DNA from: Bradyrhizobium amphicarpaeae | GTDB taxonomy: Bacteria; Pseudomonadota; Alphaproteobacteria; Rhizobiales; Xanthobacteraceae | Assembly (NCBI RefSeq): GCF_002266435.3 | Contig: NZ_CP029426.2 | Coordinates: 1,766,001 to 1,830,000 of the forward strand | Direction of reading: 5' to 3' | DNA length: 64,000 nt | In this document: positions 26,232 to 34,848 of the stretch, one piece after another | Position numbering within the stretch: the first letter of the stretch is position 1 | How the letters are laid out: each line of letters begins with the position of its first letter | Program-made: the position numbers and the translations under genes | Notes under the pieces: model-generated | Told to the model about the DNA's origin: nothing | The model's input: the letters and a program-made list of their open reading frames with translations, nothing else | Databases searched by the model: none

Positions 26232-26585
26232 CTACTTCGCCTTCTTGGCTTTGGCCTTCTTCGCCTTCGCGGCCTTCTTCGCAGGCTTCTCCGCCTTGGC
26301 CTTCTGGACCTTCACCGCAAGCGGGGTGCTGGCGGCGAGCCGCATTGATCGCGCATAGCTGTCGGCGACGTTGTCGGCGGACATCTGCAGGCGCTTGGCG
26401 GCGGCGGTGGCCTGCTCCATGGTGGCCTTGGCCATCATCTTGAAGCGGTCACTGGTCTCCTTGCCCTTGGCCTTGGCCGCCAGGCCGTTGAAGCGATCCC
26501 GCCGCTCCTTGGCGCGGGTCATCAGGCCCGTATGCAGCTGTCTGGCCAGTTGCCGGATCACGACATCCAGGTCGGCGTCCGCCAT
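26232..26585 (-). CDS. Hypothetical protein with histone-H1-like Lys/Ala-rich tail
   Basis: 117 aa. Residues 1-85 are a charged helical region (DLDVVIRQLARQLHTGLMTR, then MAKATMEQATAAAKRLQMSA) whose amphipathic pattern recalls phasins. Residues 92-117 are a run of KAKAEKPAKKAAKAKKAK type, as in histone H1 or HU extensions, which bind nucleic acid or polyphosphate. Either a nucleoid-associated protein or a phasin-like protein is possible; neither is proven. Start at the ATG 26585 with AAGAGG upstream. Confidence 0.6.
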   Translation of the reverse strand: MADADLDVVIRQLARQLHTGLMTRAKERRDRFNGLAAKAKGKETSDRFKMMAKATMEQATAAAKRLQMSADNVADSYARSMRLAASTPLAVKVQKAKAEKPAKKAAKAKKAKAKKAK

Positions 26586-26699
26586 GTTGTTCTACCTCTT
26601 CGAAAAACGGTATCGATGCGGGCGGGACTATGCAGATCGGGCCCCGCCTTGGCAATTCCCGCCGAGGCGTCATCCGCAGCTTCCGGCCTGCAAAACCAA

Positions 26700-26726
26700 A
26701 AAAGCCGCGCAAGTTGCGCGGCTTTT
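26700..26726 (-). terminator. Bidirectional rho-independent terminator
   Basis: AAAAGCCGCGCAA-G-TTGCGCGGCTTTT is a perfect palindrome with A/T runs on both sides. It lies 22 bases past the stop of the metallopeptidase gene, which it should terminate on the minus strand. Confidence 0.88.
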
Positions 26727-26747
26727 CTGATGTTGCCGTGGGACGCC

Positions 26748-27548
26748 TCACTTCAGCGAGGCGACCGGACCGTTTGCGGCCGCCGGCTCCGGGTCGAAGC
26801 CGAACACGCCGACGAGATATTTGTAATAGTCCGGCATCTTCTCCTTGAGCGTCTCGCGCGACTTCGGGTCGTGGAATTCGCTCTTGCCGGCCAGGAAGAT
26901 GCTGGCGGTTACCGCAAAGAATTCCATGGGATTCTTCAATGCATAGGATTCCTTGGGCAGCAGATCCTTGGACTTGGCCAAGGCGTAATAGGCGATCACG
27001 CCCTTGTTGGCGTAACCGTCCGGCAACAGGCGCGCATGATAGGCGTGCAGGAGCTCGTGCAGCAGCACGGCCTCCTTTTCGTACCGCATCATGTCCGGCC
27101 GCAGCATGATCACGCCGAGGCCCGAATCGACCGCGAGGTCGACGGCGTTCGGATTGGTCCAGCGCTGCTTGTCGTGGTCCCACACCGTCAGCGTCCGCGG
27201 TACGCGGCGTTCGACGTTGGGGGCGACGCGGCCGTAGCAGGCGGTGGCGGCGCCTTCGTCGAGGCAGGCGAGCTCGCTCGCGATGATCGGCACGGTGCGG
27301 AAGAAGCGCAGCACGCGCGGCGACAGGCCGGCCGCCTCGACCGCGTCGATCTGGCTCTTCAGATTGTCGGTGAGCTTGTCGACGTCCTTACGGTCGGAAT
27401 TCTCCGTGAGGTCGAACATGTAGCCGCGATAGCTCTGGAAGCCGGGCGGCAGCGGCTGCGCTGCGGCGGCATCGAGCGTTTCGGCACGGGACGGACCGGC
27501 GAAGAGCGCGCCGACAATGGTTGCGGTCAGCAGCAACGCAATGCGCAT
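26748..27548 (-). CDS. Secreted zinc metallopeptidase-like protein (HExxH)
   Basis: 266 aa from ATG 27548; the frame is open 14 codons further, but the signal peptide begins here (RIALLLTATIVGALFAGPSR, cleavage near SRA-ET). The zinc site HELLH is at 164-168 in AVLLHELLHAYH. A third-ligand candidate is Glu209 in NPMEFFAVTASIF, about 40 residues later, the spacing seen in ATLF-like (anthrax lethal factor / Pro-Pro endopeptidase) proteases. Two Cys residues (in ELACLDEG and ATACYG) may form a disulfide in the periplasm. I know no close characterised member; substrate unknown. Confidence 0.7.
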   Translation of the reverse strand: MRIALLLTATIVGALFAGPSRAETLDAAAAQPLPPGFQSYRGYMFDLTENSDRKDVDKLTDNLKSQIDAVEAAGLSPRVLRFFRTVPIIASELACLDEGAATACYGRVAPNVERRVPRTLTVWDHDKQRWTNPNAVDLAVDSGLGVIMLRPDMMRYEKEAVLLHELLHAYHARLLPDGYANKGVIAYYALAKSKDLLPKESYALKNPMEFFAVTASIFLAGKSEFHDPKSRETLKEKMPDYYKYLVGVFGFDPEPAAANGPVASLK

Positions 27549-27713
27549 GATGAACCCCCTGATGTCACTTCGCCCGGCAGAATAGGCCACCGCCGTTTGC
27601 GAAAAGTGAGTGGGGCAAGACTAAGGCGCCGATGTTGAGGCGTGCTTAATCCTTGGTTGCAGATCGCGGCGGCGTGTTAGGGGCCAGTTAACCAAGGTCA
27701 TCCAGGGCGGCCC

Positions 27714-29159
27714 TCACAACTCCCGCGCATTCGAGAATGCGAACGAACTCACCCGCCGTGTCGTCTCGTCCAAAATCAGCGTGCGCGTGATCGGCGGCTC
27801 GGCGCGCTGGGCGCAGTTTTCGCGCTCGCAGAGGCGGCAGTTGACGCCGATCGGCGTGCCCTCGGTCTTCTCCAGGTCCATGCCGGCGGCGTAGGTCAGG
27901 CGCGCGGCGTGACGGATCTCGCAGCCGAGGCCGATGGCGAAGCGCGGTTGCGGCAGCGGGTGCGGCGCGACGGGGCGGCGCACCATCTGCGCGATCGAGA
28001 AGTAACGCGTGCCGTCGGAGAGCTCGATCACCTGCTTGAGCAGGCGATCGGGCGTGTCGAAGGTCGAGTGCACGTTCCACAGCGGGCAGGTGCCGCCGAA
28101 TTTCGAGAACGGAAAGGTACCCGACGAGAAGCGTTTTGAAACGTTGCCGGCATTGTCGACGCGCAGCAGGAAGAACGGAATGCCGCGCGCGTTCGGTCGC
28201 TGCAAAGTGGTGAGCCGGTGACAGACCTGCTCGAACCCGGAACTGAAGCGCTGCGCCAGCACGTGGATGTCGTAGTTCAGCGCTTCGGCCGCAGCCAGAA
28301 ACGCCGGATAGGGCATCATCACGGCCGCCGCGAAATAATTGCCGAGCGTGATCCGGAACAGACGCCGCGGCGCGTCGTCGAGCGGTCCGGCACGGCCGAT
28401 GATGCTCTCCAGGGCTTGCGCACATTCCCCCAGGCCAAGCTGGAAGGCGAGCTGGAAGGCGCGGCCGGGCGGATCGACCAGCTCGGAGACCAGCAACTGG
28501 CGGCGATGGCGGTCGAAACGCCGCAGCGTCTCGCGCATCACGTCGACCGGCATGATGCGGGTCTGGATCGAATGCTTTTCACGTAAGCGCGCAGCGAGCG
28601 CTGCGTAGAGCCCCTCGGCCGGGACGTTCAGCTCATCGCGAAGTGTCTCTGCGGCCTGCTCCAGCTCCGGAAAATAGTTGCGGTTGGCCTCGATCAGCTC
28701 GCGGACGCGCTCGACCGGGTTGGCCTCGTAGCGCGTACCGACGTCACGGTCGGCCATCTGCGCCGCAGCCAGCGTCTCGCCCTGGCGCGCCTCGGTATAG
28801 GCCGCGTACAGCCGCTGCAGCGCGTGGGTCACGCCGGGGCAGAGCTCGGCGAGGTCGCGCAGCTCCTGCTTGGGCACGTCGATCTGGCGGAACAGGGGAT
28901 CGGAGAAGATCTCGTTCAGCTCGGCGAAGAATCGATCCTCGTCGGCGGTGGCGAGGTCACGCAAATCGAGGTCATAGGTCTCGGCCAGCCGCAGCAGGAT
29001 TTGCGCCGTGACCGGGCGCTGATTGCGCTCGATCAGGTTGACATAACTCGGCGAGATCCCGAGCCCTTCGGCAATCTGGGTCTGCGACAGCCCCAATTGC
29101 TGCCGGATCCTGCGGAACCGCGGGCCGACGAAGAGTTTTTTGCCGGAATTGGCGGGCAT
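27714..29159 (-). CDS. RamB-like XRE regulator of short-chain acyl-CoA / acetate metabolism (HTH + DUF2083)
   Basis: 481 aa. The HTH_3 domain lies at about 12-70 (FRRIRQQLGLSQTQIAEGLG, then SPSYVNLIERNQRPVT). The middle region (about 170-300) has the IrrE-N-like helical layout but no clear metal site. The C-terminal DUF2083 domain shows conserved Cys residues in FGGTCPLWN, GVNCRLCERENCAQR and FAIGLGCEIRHA. Known: RamB-type proteins control isocitrate lyase and the glyoxylate shunt. It is divergent from aceA across a 230-base AT-rich gap with direct repeats, which makes aceA the likely target. Confidence 0.85.
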   Translation of the reverse strand: MPANSGKKLFVGPRFRRIRQQLGLSQTQIAEGLGISPSYVNLIERNQRPVTAQILLRLAETYDLDLRDLATADEDRFFAELNEIFSDPLFRQIDVPKQELRDLAELCPGVTHALQRLYAAYTEARQGETLAAAQMADRDVGTRYEANPVERVRELIEANRNYFPELEQAAETLRDELNVPAEGLYAALAARLREKHSIQTRIMPVDVMRETLRRFDRHRRQLLVSELVDPPGRAFQLAFQLGLGECAQALESIIGRAGPLDDAPRRLFRITLGNYFAAAVMMPYPAFLAAAEALNYDIHVLAQRFSSGFEQVCHRLTTLQRPNARGIPFFLLRVDNAGNVSKRFSSGTFPFSKFGGTCPLWNVHSTFDTPDRLLKQVIELSDGTRYFSIAQMVRRPVAPHPLPQPRFAIGLGCEIRHAARLTYAAGMDLEKTEGTPIGVNCRLCERENCAQRAEPPITRTLILDETTRRVSSFAFSNAREL

Positions 29160-29195
29160 TTCTCAGGGCTCCGTGCGCATTAAGGACAGTCTGAC

Positions 29196-29262
29196 TGACC
29201 TATAAATTTACAAACTTTACAAAATAACATCTATTACATGTTCCGATGTTACATGACATCAC
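29196..29262. promoter_or_regulatory. Divergent regulatory region between the RamB-like gene and aceA
   Basis: AT-rich stretch inside GC-rich surroundings. TTTACAAA occurs at 29207-29214 and 29216-29223 (9-base period) and TTACATG at 29234-29240 and 29249-29255 (15-base period). Probably holds both promoters and the binding sites of the XRE regulator. Assignment is by position and repetition only. Confidence 0.5.
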
Positions 29263-29389
29263 CAATAAGAAACAAGCCATCTAGCCGAAGTTTCTGTTTT
29301 CGCGTTTAGCTCCTGACACGCATCTCGCAATGCACTGTCAAGAATGTCGATGGCCAGCCATCGCCATCGTCAGCGAAAGGATCAGGCAA

Positions 29390-31024
29390 ATGAACTACCA
29401 GCCCCGCGGCATCAGCACCCTCCAGGGTCCATCGTCGTATCAGGACGAGGTCAAGGCGGCCCAGGCGCTCCTTGAGACCCAGCCGACGTGGAACGGCGTG
29501 TCGGCCGAGGCCGTCGCGCGCATGCGCCTGCAGAACCGCTTCAGGACCGGCCTCGACGTCGCCCGCTACACCGCGGCGCTGATGCGGGCCGACATGGCGG
29601 CCTATGACAAGGATCCGACAAAGTACACCCAGTCGCTGGGCTGCTGGCACGGCTTCATCGCCCAGCAGAAGCTGATCTCGGTCAAGAAGCATTTCGGCGG
29701 CAAGACCGATCGCACCTACCTGTATCTCTCGGGCTGGATGATCGCGGCGCTGCGTTCCGAGTTCGGCCCGCTGCCCGACCAGTCGATGCACGAGAAGACC
29801 TCGGTGCCTGCGCTGATCGAAGAGCTCTACACCTTCCTGCGCCAGGCCGACTCGCGCGAGCTCAACGACATCTTCCGCCTGCTCGACAAGGCGCGGAAGG
29901 AAGGCGACAAGACCCGCGAGCAGGAGCTGATCGCGAAGATCGACAACTTCCAGACCCATGTCGTCCCCGTCATCGCCGACATCGACGCCGGCTTCGGCAA
30001 CGCCGAGGCGACCTATCTGCTCGCCAAGAAGATGATCGAGGCGGGTGCCTGCGCGCTGCAGATCGAGAACCAGGTCTCGGACGAGAAGCAGTGCGGTCAC
30101 CAGGACGGCAAGGTCACCGTGCCGCACGAAGTCTTCATCGCGAAGATCCGCGCCTGCCGCCACGCCTTCCTCGAGCTCGGCGTCGAAGACGGCGTCATCG
30201 TGACCCGCACCGACTCGCTCGGCGCCGGGCTGACCCAGCAGATCGCCGTCAGCCACAAGCCCGGTGACATCGGCGACCAGTACAACAGCTTCCTCGATTG
30301 CGAGGAAATCACCGCGGAGAACGCCCGCAACGGCGACGTCATCATCAACCGCAACGGCAAGATGCTGCGTCCGAAGCGGCTGCCCTCGAACCTCTACCAG
30401 TTCCGTCCCGGCACCGGCGAAGACCGCTGCGTGCTCGACAGCATCACCTCGCTGCAGAACGGCGCGGACCTGCTCTGGATCGAGACCGAGAAGCCGCATA
30501 TCGAGCAGATCGCCAAGATGGTCGATCGCATCCGCAAGGTGATTCCGAACGCCAAGCTCGCCTACAACAACTCGCCGTCGTTCAACTGGACCCTCAACTT
30601 CCGTTGGCAGGTCTACGACGCGATGAAGGAAGCCGGCAAGGACGTCAGCAAGTACAACCGTGCCGAGCTGATGAAGCCGGAATACGACGATACGCCGCTG
30701 GCGCAGGAAGCCGACGAGCGCATCCGTACCTTCCAGGCGGATTCGGCCAAGCGCGCCGGTATCTTCCATCACCTGATCACGCTGCCGACCTATCACACCG
30801 CGGCGCTGTCGACCGACAACCTCGCCAAGGAGTATTTCGGCGACCAGGGCATGCTGGGCTACGTCAAGAACGTCCAGCGCCAGGAAATCCGTCAGGGTAT
30901 CGCCTGCGCCAAGCACCAGAACATGGCCGGCTCCGACATCGGCGACGACCACAAGGAGTACTTCGCCGGCGAGGCTGCCCTGAAGGCGGGCGGCGCCCAC
31001 AACACCATGAACCAGTTCGGCTAA
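29390..31024 (+). CDS. aceA: Isocitrate lyase
   Basis: 544 aa from ATG 29390, with CGAAAGGA upstream; the frame is open 20 codons earlier but that part reads through the leader. Cleaves isocitrate to glyoxylate and succinate in the glyoxylate shunt, needed for growth on acetate and fatty acids, so it links functionally to the fad operon in this window. The catalytic Cys is in EKQCGHQDGKV (family K-x-C-G-H). Mg-binding segments are ADIDAGFGNAEATY and IETEKP. The length matches the larger proteobacterial ICL subgroup (~530-545 aa) rather than the ~430-aa E. coli form. Confidence 0.95.
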   Translation: MNYQPRGISTLQGPSSYQDEVKAAQALLETQPTWNGVSAEAVARMRLQNRFRTGLDVARYTAALMRADMAAYDKDPTKYTQSLGCWHGFIAQQKLISVKKHFGGKTDRTYLYLSGWMIAALRSEFGPLPDQSMHEKTSVPALIEELYTFLRQADSRELNDIFRLLDKARKEGDKTREQELIAKIDNFQTHVVPVIADIDAGFGNAEATYLLAKKMIEAGACALQIENQVSDEKQCGHQDGKVTVPHEVFIAKIRACRHAFLELGVEDGVIVTRTDSLGAGLTQQIAVSHKPGDIGDQYNSFLDCEEITAENARNGDVIINRNGKMLRPKRLPSNLYQFRPGTGEDRCVLDSITSLQNGADLLWIETEKPHIEQIAKMVDRIRKVIPNAKLAYNNSPSFNWTLNFRWQVYDAMKEAGKDVSKYNRAELMKPEYDDTPLAQEADERIRTFQADSAKRAGIFHHLITLPTYHTAALSTDNLAKEYFGDQGMLGYVKNVQRQEIRQGIACAKHQNMAGSDIGDDHKEYFAGEAALKAGGAHNTMNQFG

Positions 31025-31053
31025 CGAGCACGCTATTGGACAGGAGACTGACA

Positions 31054-31263
31054 ATGACCAAAGGCAGCAATTTCTGGGTGATCGGCGGCGAGTTCGGTTC
31101 GATGAACTTCCACAAGCTGGTGGAAGGCTCGGCCCAGGTGCAGGGTCCGTTCAAGACCCGCAAGGAGGCCGAGGATGCCTGGCGCACGGTCTCGGAAGAG
31201 AACCGCCACAAGGCCGGCGTCCGCTTCTCCATCGTCGAAGAGCCGTCGCGCGTCTCGGCCTGA
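31054..31263 (+). CDS. DUF4170 domain small protein
   Basis: 69 aa, with CAGGAG upstream of the ATG. Small alpha/beta protein: NFWVIGGEFGSMNFHKLVEG, then GPFKTRKEAEDAWRTVSEEN and a final strand VRFSIVEEP. Family DUF4170 of alphaproteobacteria, unknown function. 29 bases after aceA and before a shared terminator, so probably transcribed with it. Confidence 0.85.
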   Translation: MTKGSNFWVIGGEFGSMNFHKLVEGSAQVQGPFKTRKEAEDAWRTVSEENRHKAGVRFSIVEEPSRVSA

Positions 31264-31309
31264 AGGGCTCGACTGGCGACCTGAACTAAGAAGACGTCCA
31301 AGGACGGAT

Positions 31310-31350
31310 GGTCCCATCCAGGCTCTGCCTGGGTGGGATCGTCTGTTTTT
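31310..31350 (+). terminator. Rho-independent terminator of aceA-DUF4170
   Basis: GTCCCATCCAGGC-TCT-GCCTGGGTGGGATC forms a long GC-rich stem with two G-T type mismatches, followed by GTCTGTTTTT. Confidence 0.88.
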
Positions 31351-31460
31351 GGCACAGGTCAATCGGCTGTGGGCGCCGTAAGTCTCTGGAATTGCGGACC
31401 CTTTGCGGCGGGTGTGGTTGCTGATAGGTTAATGGAGGAAAGTCGAGGACGAGGCCGACA

Positions 31461-32015
31461 ATGTCAGAGCCCGAAACCAGCGGGACCCATCCCGGCCAGC
31501 CGCGCCCGGTGCGGCTGCGCGACGCGCTGCTGCGCGCGCGGATCGAGGCGGCCGACCGGACCGGCGTCGTCGTCGATCTCAGGGACGCCGAGGTGGCGCG
31601 GCTCGAGATCCTCAACGACGCGCTCGATCCCCTGTTCGCCCAGGTGCCTGACAGGATCGACCTGTTCGACCGCGGCATCAGCCAGGGCGATACGCCGAGA
31701 CTCTGGGTCGACGTCGTCGCCCACATCGTGATGGGACGCGACAAGCGGCAGTACCGCTTCGTCCAGGACACCCGCTTCGGCCGCATCGTACTCGCCGAAT
31801 CGCACGACACCGCAATCATCGTCGAGGCCGTCACCGATTATGTCGCGCGGCGGATGGTCGAGCGCGAGCATGCGATGGTGGTTCCGCCCGAACCGAAGCC
31901 CGAGGCCGTGCCGGAGCCGCGCCGCTCGCGCCTGTGGCCGTTCGTGTTCGGTTTCGTGCTCGGCGCCGCCGCGCTGTTCGGGCTTGCGGTGCTGGCGGCG
32001 TTGCGGAGCTGGTGA
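31461..32015 (+). CDS. Hypothetical C-tail-anchored protein
   Basis: 184 aa, with GGAGGAAAG about 20 bases before the ATG. Residues 1-135 form a soluble alpha/beta domain (RTGVVVDLRDAEVARLEILN, then LFDRGISQGDTPRLWVDVVA and QYRFVQDTRFGRIVLAES). A Pro/Glu linker VVPPEPKPEAVPEPRRSR and one membrane helix (LWPFVFGFVLGAAALFGLAV) end the protein, with the soluble part probably cytoplasmic. No known domain is recognised; a conserved alphaproteobacterial hypothetical protein is likely. Confidence 0.7.
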   Translation: MSEPETSGTHPGQPRPVRLRDALLRARIEAADRTGVVVDLRDAEVARLEILNDALDPLFAQVPDRIDLFDRGISQGDTPRLWVDVVAHIVMGRDKRQYRFVQDTRFGRIVLAESHDTAIIVEAVTDYVARRMVEREHAMVVPPEPKPEAVPEPRRSRLWPFVFGFVLGAAALFGLAVLAALRSW

Positions 32016-32026
32016 TCAGTTGCTCT

Positions 32027-32065
32027 GTCATTCCGGGGCTCGCGCTTCGCGCGCCCCGGAATGAC
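32027..32065. repeat. Short palindromic repeat, family B
   Basis: GTCATTCCGGGGCTCGCGC / GCGCGCCCCGGAATGAC with a TTC centre: a compact single-hairpin member of family B, between converging genes. Confidence 0.85.
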
Positions 32066-32071
32066 GGCGAA

Positions 32072-32968
32072 CTAAATCAACCTCACATGCTTGATCTGCC
32101 CGATCTGAAATCCCGCCCCGAGGCTCCGCACCGTCTGCTCGCAGCGCCAGCCGGCATTGTCCTTCTCGATTCTGAACAGGTTGTACGCAGCCGCCGGGTA
32201 GTGGCCATGCGCGAGCGCGGAGGCCGAGGGCACGCCGAGCGCGGGAATGTTGCCGTTGGGACCTTCGAACCACATCGTCGAATGAATGTGGTCGTGCCCG
32301 TGCAGGATCAGCTCGACGCCGTGGCGCTTGAGCAGCGCGAGCAGCGCGGCCGAATCTGTCATCCGCTTCTGCCGCGCATCGGACTTCAGCGGATGGTGCA
32401 CCAGCAGCACGCGGAAGACGTCCTCGCCCGCGAGCCGTTCGAGCACTGTTGCGAGGGCGGCGAGCTGATCGGGCCCGAGCGTGCCCGTCGCCATCAGCGG
32501 CAGGGTCGGCACCGCCGTGGACAGGCTGATCAGCGCGAGCGGCCCGCGCCGGCGCACGGATGGGAAGCCGATGCCGCCGTCGTCGCCGGCGAGATAGGGC
32601 GCAAACGTCTCGCCGAAGCGGTGCGAGGTGGCGCGGACATAGGCGTCGTGATTGCCGGGAATCGTGGTGACGCGGTCGGGCGCGCCGACGCCCTCGAGCC
32701 AGGCGCGGGCAGGGGCGAACTCGGCTTCCAGCGCGAGGTTGACGAGATCGCCGGTCACCGCGATGTGGTCGGGCGCCTGCGCCTTCATGTCGGCCACCAG
32801 CGCGTCGAGCACCTCGCGGCGCTGGTACTTGTGGCGGTTGCGCGTCCAGTTGACGTAGCCGAGCACGCGCTTGCCGGCGAGCTCGATCAGCCGCGGCTTC
32901 GGCAGAGGCGCCAGATGCGGATCGGACAGATGGGCAAGCGTGAAGGGGGCCGGCGTGTTGGAAGTCAT
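32072..32968 (-). CDS. Calcineurin-like metallophosphoesterase
   Basis: 298 aa. All dinuclear-metal motifs of the family are present: AHLSDPHL (Asp and His), VTGDLVNLA (Asp), IPGNHDAYV (Asn-His), LLVHHPLKS (His) and LHGHDHIH (GHDH). CpdA and Icc phosphodiesterases share this layout, and cyclic nucleotide hydrolysis is possible, but substrate cannot be read from the sequence. Divergent from the Nudix gene downstream, with a 92-base gap. Confidence 0.9.
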   Translation of the reverse strand: MTSNTPAPFTLAHLSDPHLAPLPKPRLIELAGKRVLGYVNWTRNRHKYQRREVLDALVADMKAQAPDHIAVTGDLVNLALEAEFAPARAWLEGVGAPDRVTTIPGNHDAYVRATSHRFGETFAPYLAGDDGGIGFPSVRRRGPLALISLSTAVPTLPLMATGTLGPDQLAALATVLERLAGEDVFRVLLVHHPLKSDARQKRMTDSAALLALLKRHGVELILHGHDHIHSTMWFEGPNGNIPALGVPSASALAHGHYPAAAYNLFRIEKDNAGWRCEQTVRSLGAGFQIGQIKHVRLI

Positions 32969-33060
32969 GGCGCGCGATTGCCTCGCTATTGTTTTGCTGT
33001 AATGGCAAGGTCGCGCCCCGCGCGCAAGAAGGGCCTGAACCCTGGCCTCAAGGAAGCCTG

Positions 33061-33552
33061 ATGGGAGATCGCCTGAACCGCATTCGACGGAAGTTCGAGC
33101 CGCTGCTGCGGCGATTCTTCCACGCCTATTTCCTCGTCGTCCGCGGCATGACGCTCGGCGTCCGCGCCGTGGTGCTGGATGCCGAGAATCGGGTGTTTCT
33201 GGTCAGGCACAGCTACGTCAGCGGCTGGCACCTGCCCGGCGGCGGCGTTGATTTCGGCGAGACCATGGAGCAGGCGATGCGGCGCGAGCTCAAGGAGGAG
33301 GGCGACATCGACCTTACCGGCGAGGCCGTGTTGCACGGCATCTTCCTCAACAGCCACGTCTCCCGCCGCGACCATGTCGCCATCTACGTGGTCAGGCAGT
33401 TCAGGCAGGATCGCCTGCCCCCGCCCAACCGCGAGATCAGCGAATGCGGGTTCTTTGCGGTCACGGCGTTGCCCGAGGACACCACGCGAGGGACGCGGCT
33501 GCGGATCGCCGAAGTGCTGGACGGCGAGCCCCTGATTGCGACGTGGCGCTGA
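33061..33552 (+). CDS. Nudix hydrolase
   Basis: 163 aa from ATG 33061. The Nudix box is complete: GGGVDFGETMEQAMRRELKE followed by EGDID (about residues 60-84), matching GX5EX7REUXEEXGU. An N-terminal amphipathic segment RIRRKFEPLLRRFFHAYFLV precedes the domain and may touch the membrane. Family members hydrolyse nucleoside diphosphates linked to another moiety; the substrate here is unknown. Followed by a dispersed repeat. Confidence 0.9.
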   Translation: MGDRLNRIRRKFEPLLRRFFHAYFLVVRGMTLGVRAVVLDAENRVFLVRHSYVSGWHLPGGGVDFGETMEQAMRRELKEEGDIDLTGEAVLHGIFLNSHVSRRDHVAIYVVRQFRQDRLPPPNREISECGFFAVTALPEDTTRGTRLRIAEVLDGEPLIATWR

Positions 33553-33564
33553 GGATGGCCTGTG

Positions 33565-33670
33565 TTAGAGCGTTTCCCAGCAAAGTGGATACCGGTTCGC
33601 GTCAAGAAAACGCGTCAAAACGAGAACCTGGAGCCCCGTTCCGATACCATCGGAACGGAAATGACTCTAG
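33565..33670. repeat. Dispersed rhizobial repeat, family E/F (TTAGAGCG...ACTCTAG)
   Basis: Contains AGCAAAGTGGATACCGGTTC, AAGAAAACGCGTCAAAACGAGA, and a GTTCCGATACCATCGGAAC hairpin before AAATGACTCTAG. This order of blocks is characteristic of a repeat found many times between rhizobial genes (knowledge). Because the ATG at 33661 is part of the repeat, it is a poor start for the next gene. Confidence 0.75.
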
Positions 33671-33696
33671 TAAGCAGCCCGAAAGAGCACCACCGG

Positions 33697-34848
33697 ATGA
33701 AGATTGCCAAATTCGCTTTCGGCCTGATCTGCCTTGCGATCCTCGCCAGCAACATCGTCACGATGTCGCGCTGGAGCGAGGCGCGCGGGGTCTATGACGA
33801 CATCTGCTATCTCAGGCAGGCGCATCTGTTCCAGCGTCTCGGCATCGGTGGGCTCAACACCAATGCCGCGTTGGACCACGATCATTATTTCGAAGGAAAA
33901 TTGAGGGAGATCGCGTTCGCCGAATGGCAGGATCCGATCCGCTGGCCGTGCCACAATCCGATGCCGAGCGGCAAGATCGTGATGCAATATCCGCCGGGCA
34001 CCGGCTTTCTGCTGGCGCTGTTTCCCGAGGGTCACCAGGTGGTGCCGCTCTACGTTGCCGCGAGCCTGATCGTCTGCGGCCTTGCTCTGTCAGGCATTGC
34101 CATGGCGCGCACGCTGCCGTCGGTCTTCGGCGCTGGCCTGTTCGGCGCGCTCGCAATCTACCTCATGATCAATCCGGCGAAGGCGAGCTATTCGGTCGCG
34201 CCGACCATGGCGCTGTGCGCGGTCGCCGGCTTCCTGACGGCGCTGTGGCTGACCAGGGATAAACGCAGCGTGCTGCTGATCGCGCTGATCGCCGTCCTCC
34301 TTGGCGCGTCCGTCAATTTCAGATTGCCGAATGCGCTGCTCGCGGCCGGCTATTTCATCTATCTCGGCATTGCCTTCCTGAAGGTGCGGACTCCGTCAGC
34401 CTTCGTGCAGGGGCTCGGCCTCGGCTTCGGCGTTCTCGTCGGCATGGCCCCGACCTTAGTCGCCCAGGCCATCAACGCCGGCAGCCCGCTGGCCACGACC
34501 TATGGCAGTGCCGACGTGGTCGCGCCGGCCTTCGACTTCGCCGTGTTCGGCCATTATCTGCGCGACATGCAGTTCGTGCTGATCGTGCTGGCGATCGGAT
34601 CCACGGCATGGCTGTTGCGGATGGGCGAGGGCAGCGTGCGGCAGGTGGCCCTCGTCGTCGCCGGCAATCTCATCGTCAATCTCGTCTTCTTCCTCAGCCA
34701 TCCGGTCTTCACGCCCTATTACATCGTGCCGGTTGCGATGCTCTCGCTGTGGAGCGTCTCGTTCGCCTGGCTGATGCAGCCGGCGCAGGCGCAGCAGCCC
34801 GCAGCGCTCGGGCGCGAGCCGGCAAGCTTCGGAGCGCCGTCGCGATGA
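33697..34848 (+). CDS. Polytopic membrane protein, possible GT-C glycosyltransferase
   Basis: 383 aa from ATG 33697 (KIAKFAFGLICLAILASN). Upstream in-frame starts (33562, 33661) fall inside a dispersed repeat and are rejected. About ten hydrophobic helices. The first periplasmic loop has an acidic pair in GVYDDICYLRQAHLF and then MQYPPGTGFLLALF; an early acidic motif plus a YPPG loop is typical of lipid-linked-sugar (GT-C) transferases. The next gene overlaps by four bases and is a GT2 enzyme of the polyprenyl-phosphate sugar class, which would supply such a donor. Family membership is inferred, not certain. Confidence 0.6.
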   Translation: MKIAKFAFGLICLAILASNIVTMSRWSEARGVYDDICYLRQAHLFQRLGIGGLNTNAALDHDHYFEGKLREIAFAEWQDPIRWPCHNPMPSGKIVMQYPPGTGFLLALFPEGHQVVPLYVAASLIVCGLALSGIAMARTLPSVFGAGLFGALAIYLMINPAKASYSVAPTMALCAVAGFLTALWLTRDKRSVLLIALIAVLLGASVNFRLPNALLAAGYFIYLGIAFLKVRTPSAFVQGLGLGFGVLVGMAPTLVAQAINAGSPLATTYGSADVVAPAFDFAVFGHYLRDMQFVLIVLAIGSTAWLLRMGEGSVRQVALVVAGNLIVNLVFFLSHPVFTPYYIVPVAMLSLWSVSFAWLMQPAQAQQPAALGREPASFGAPSR

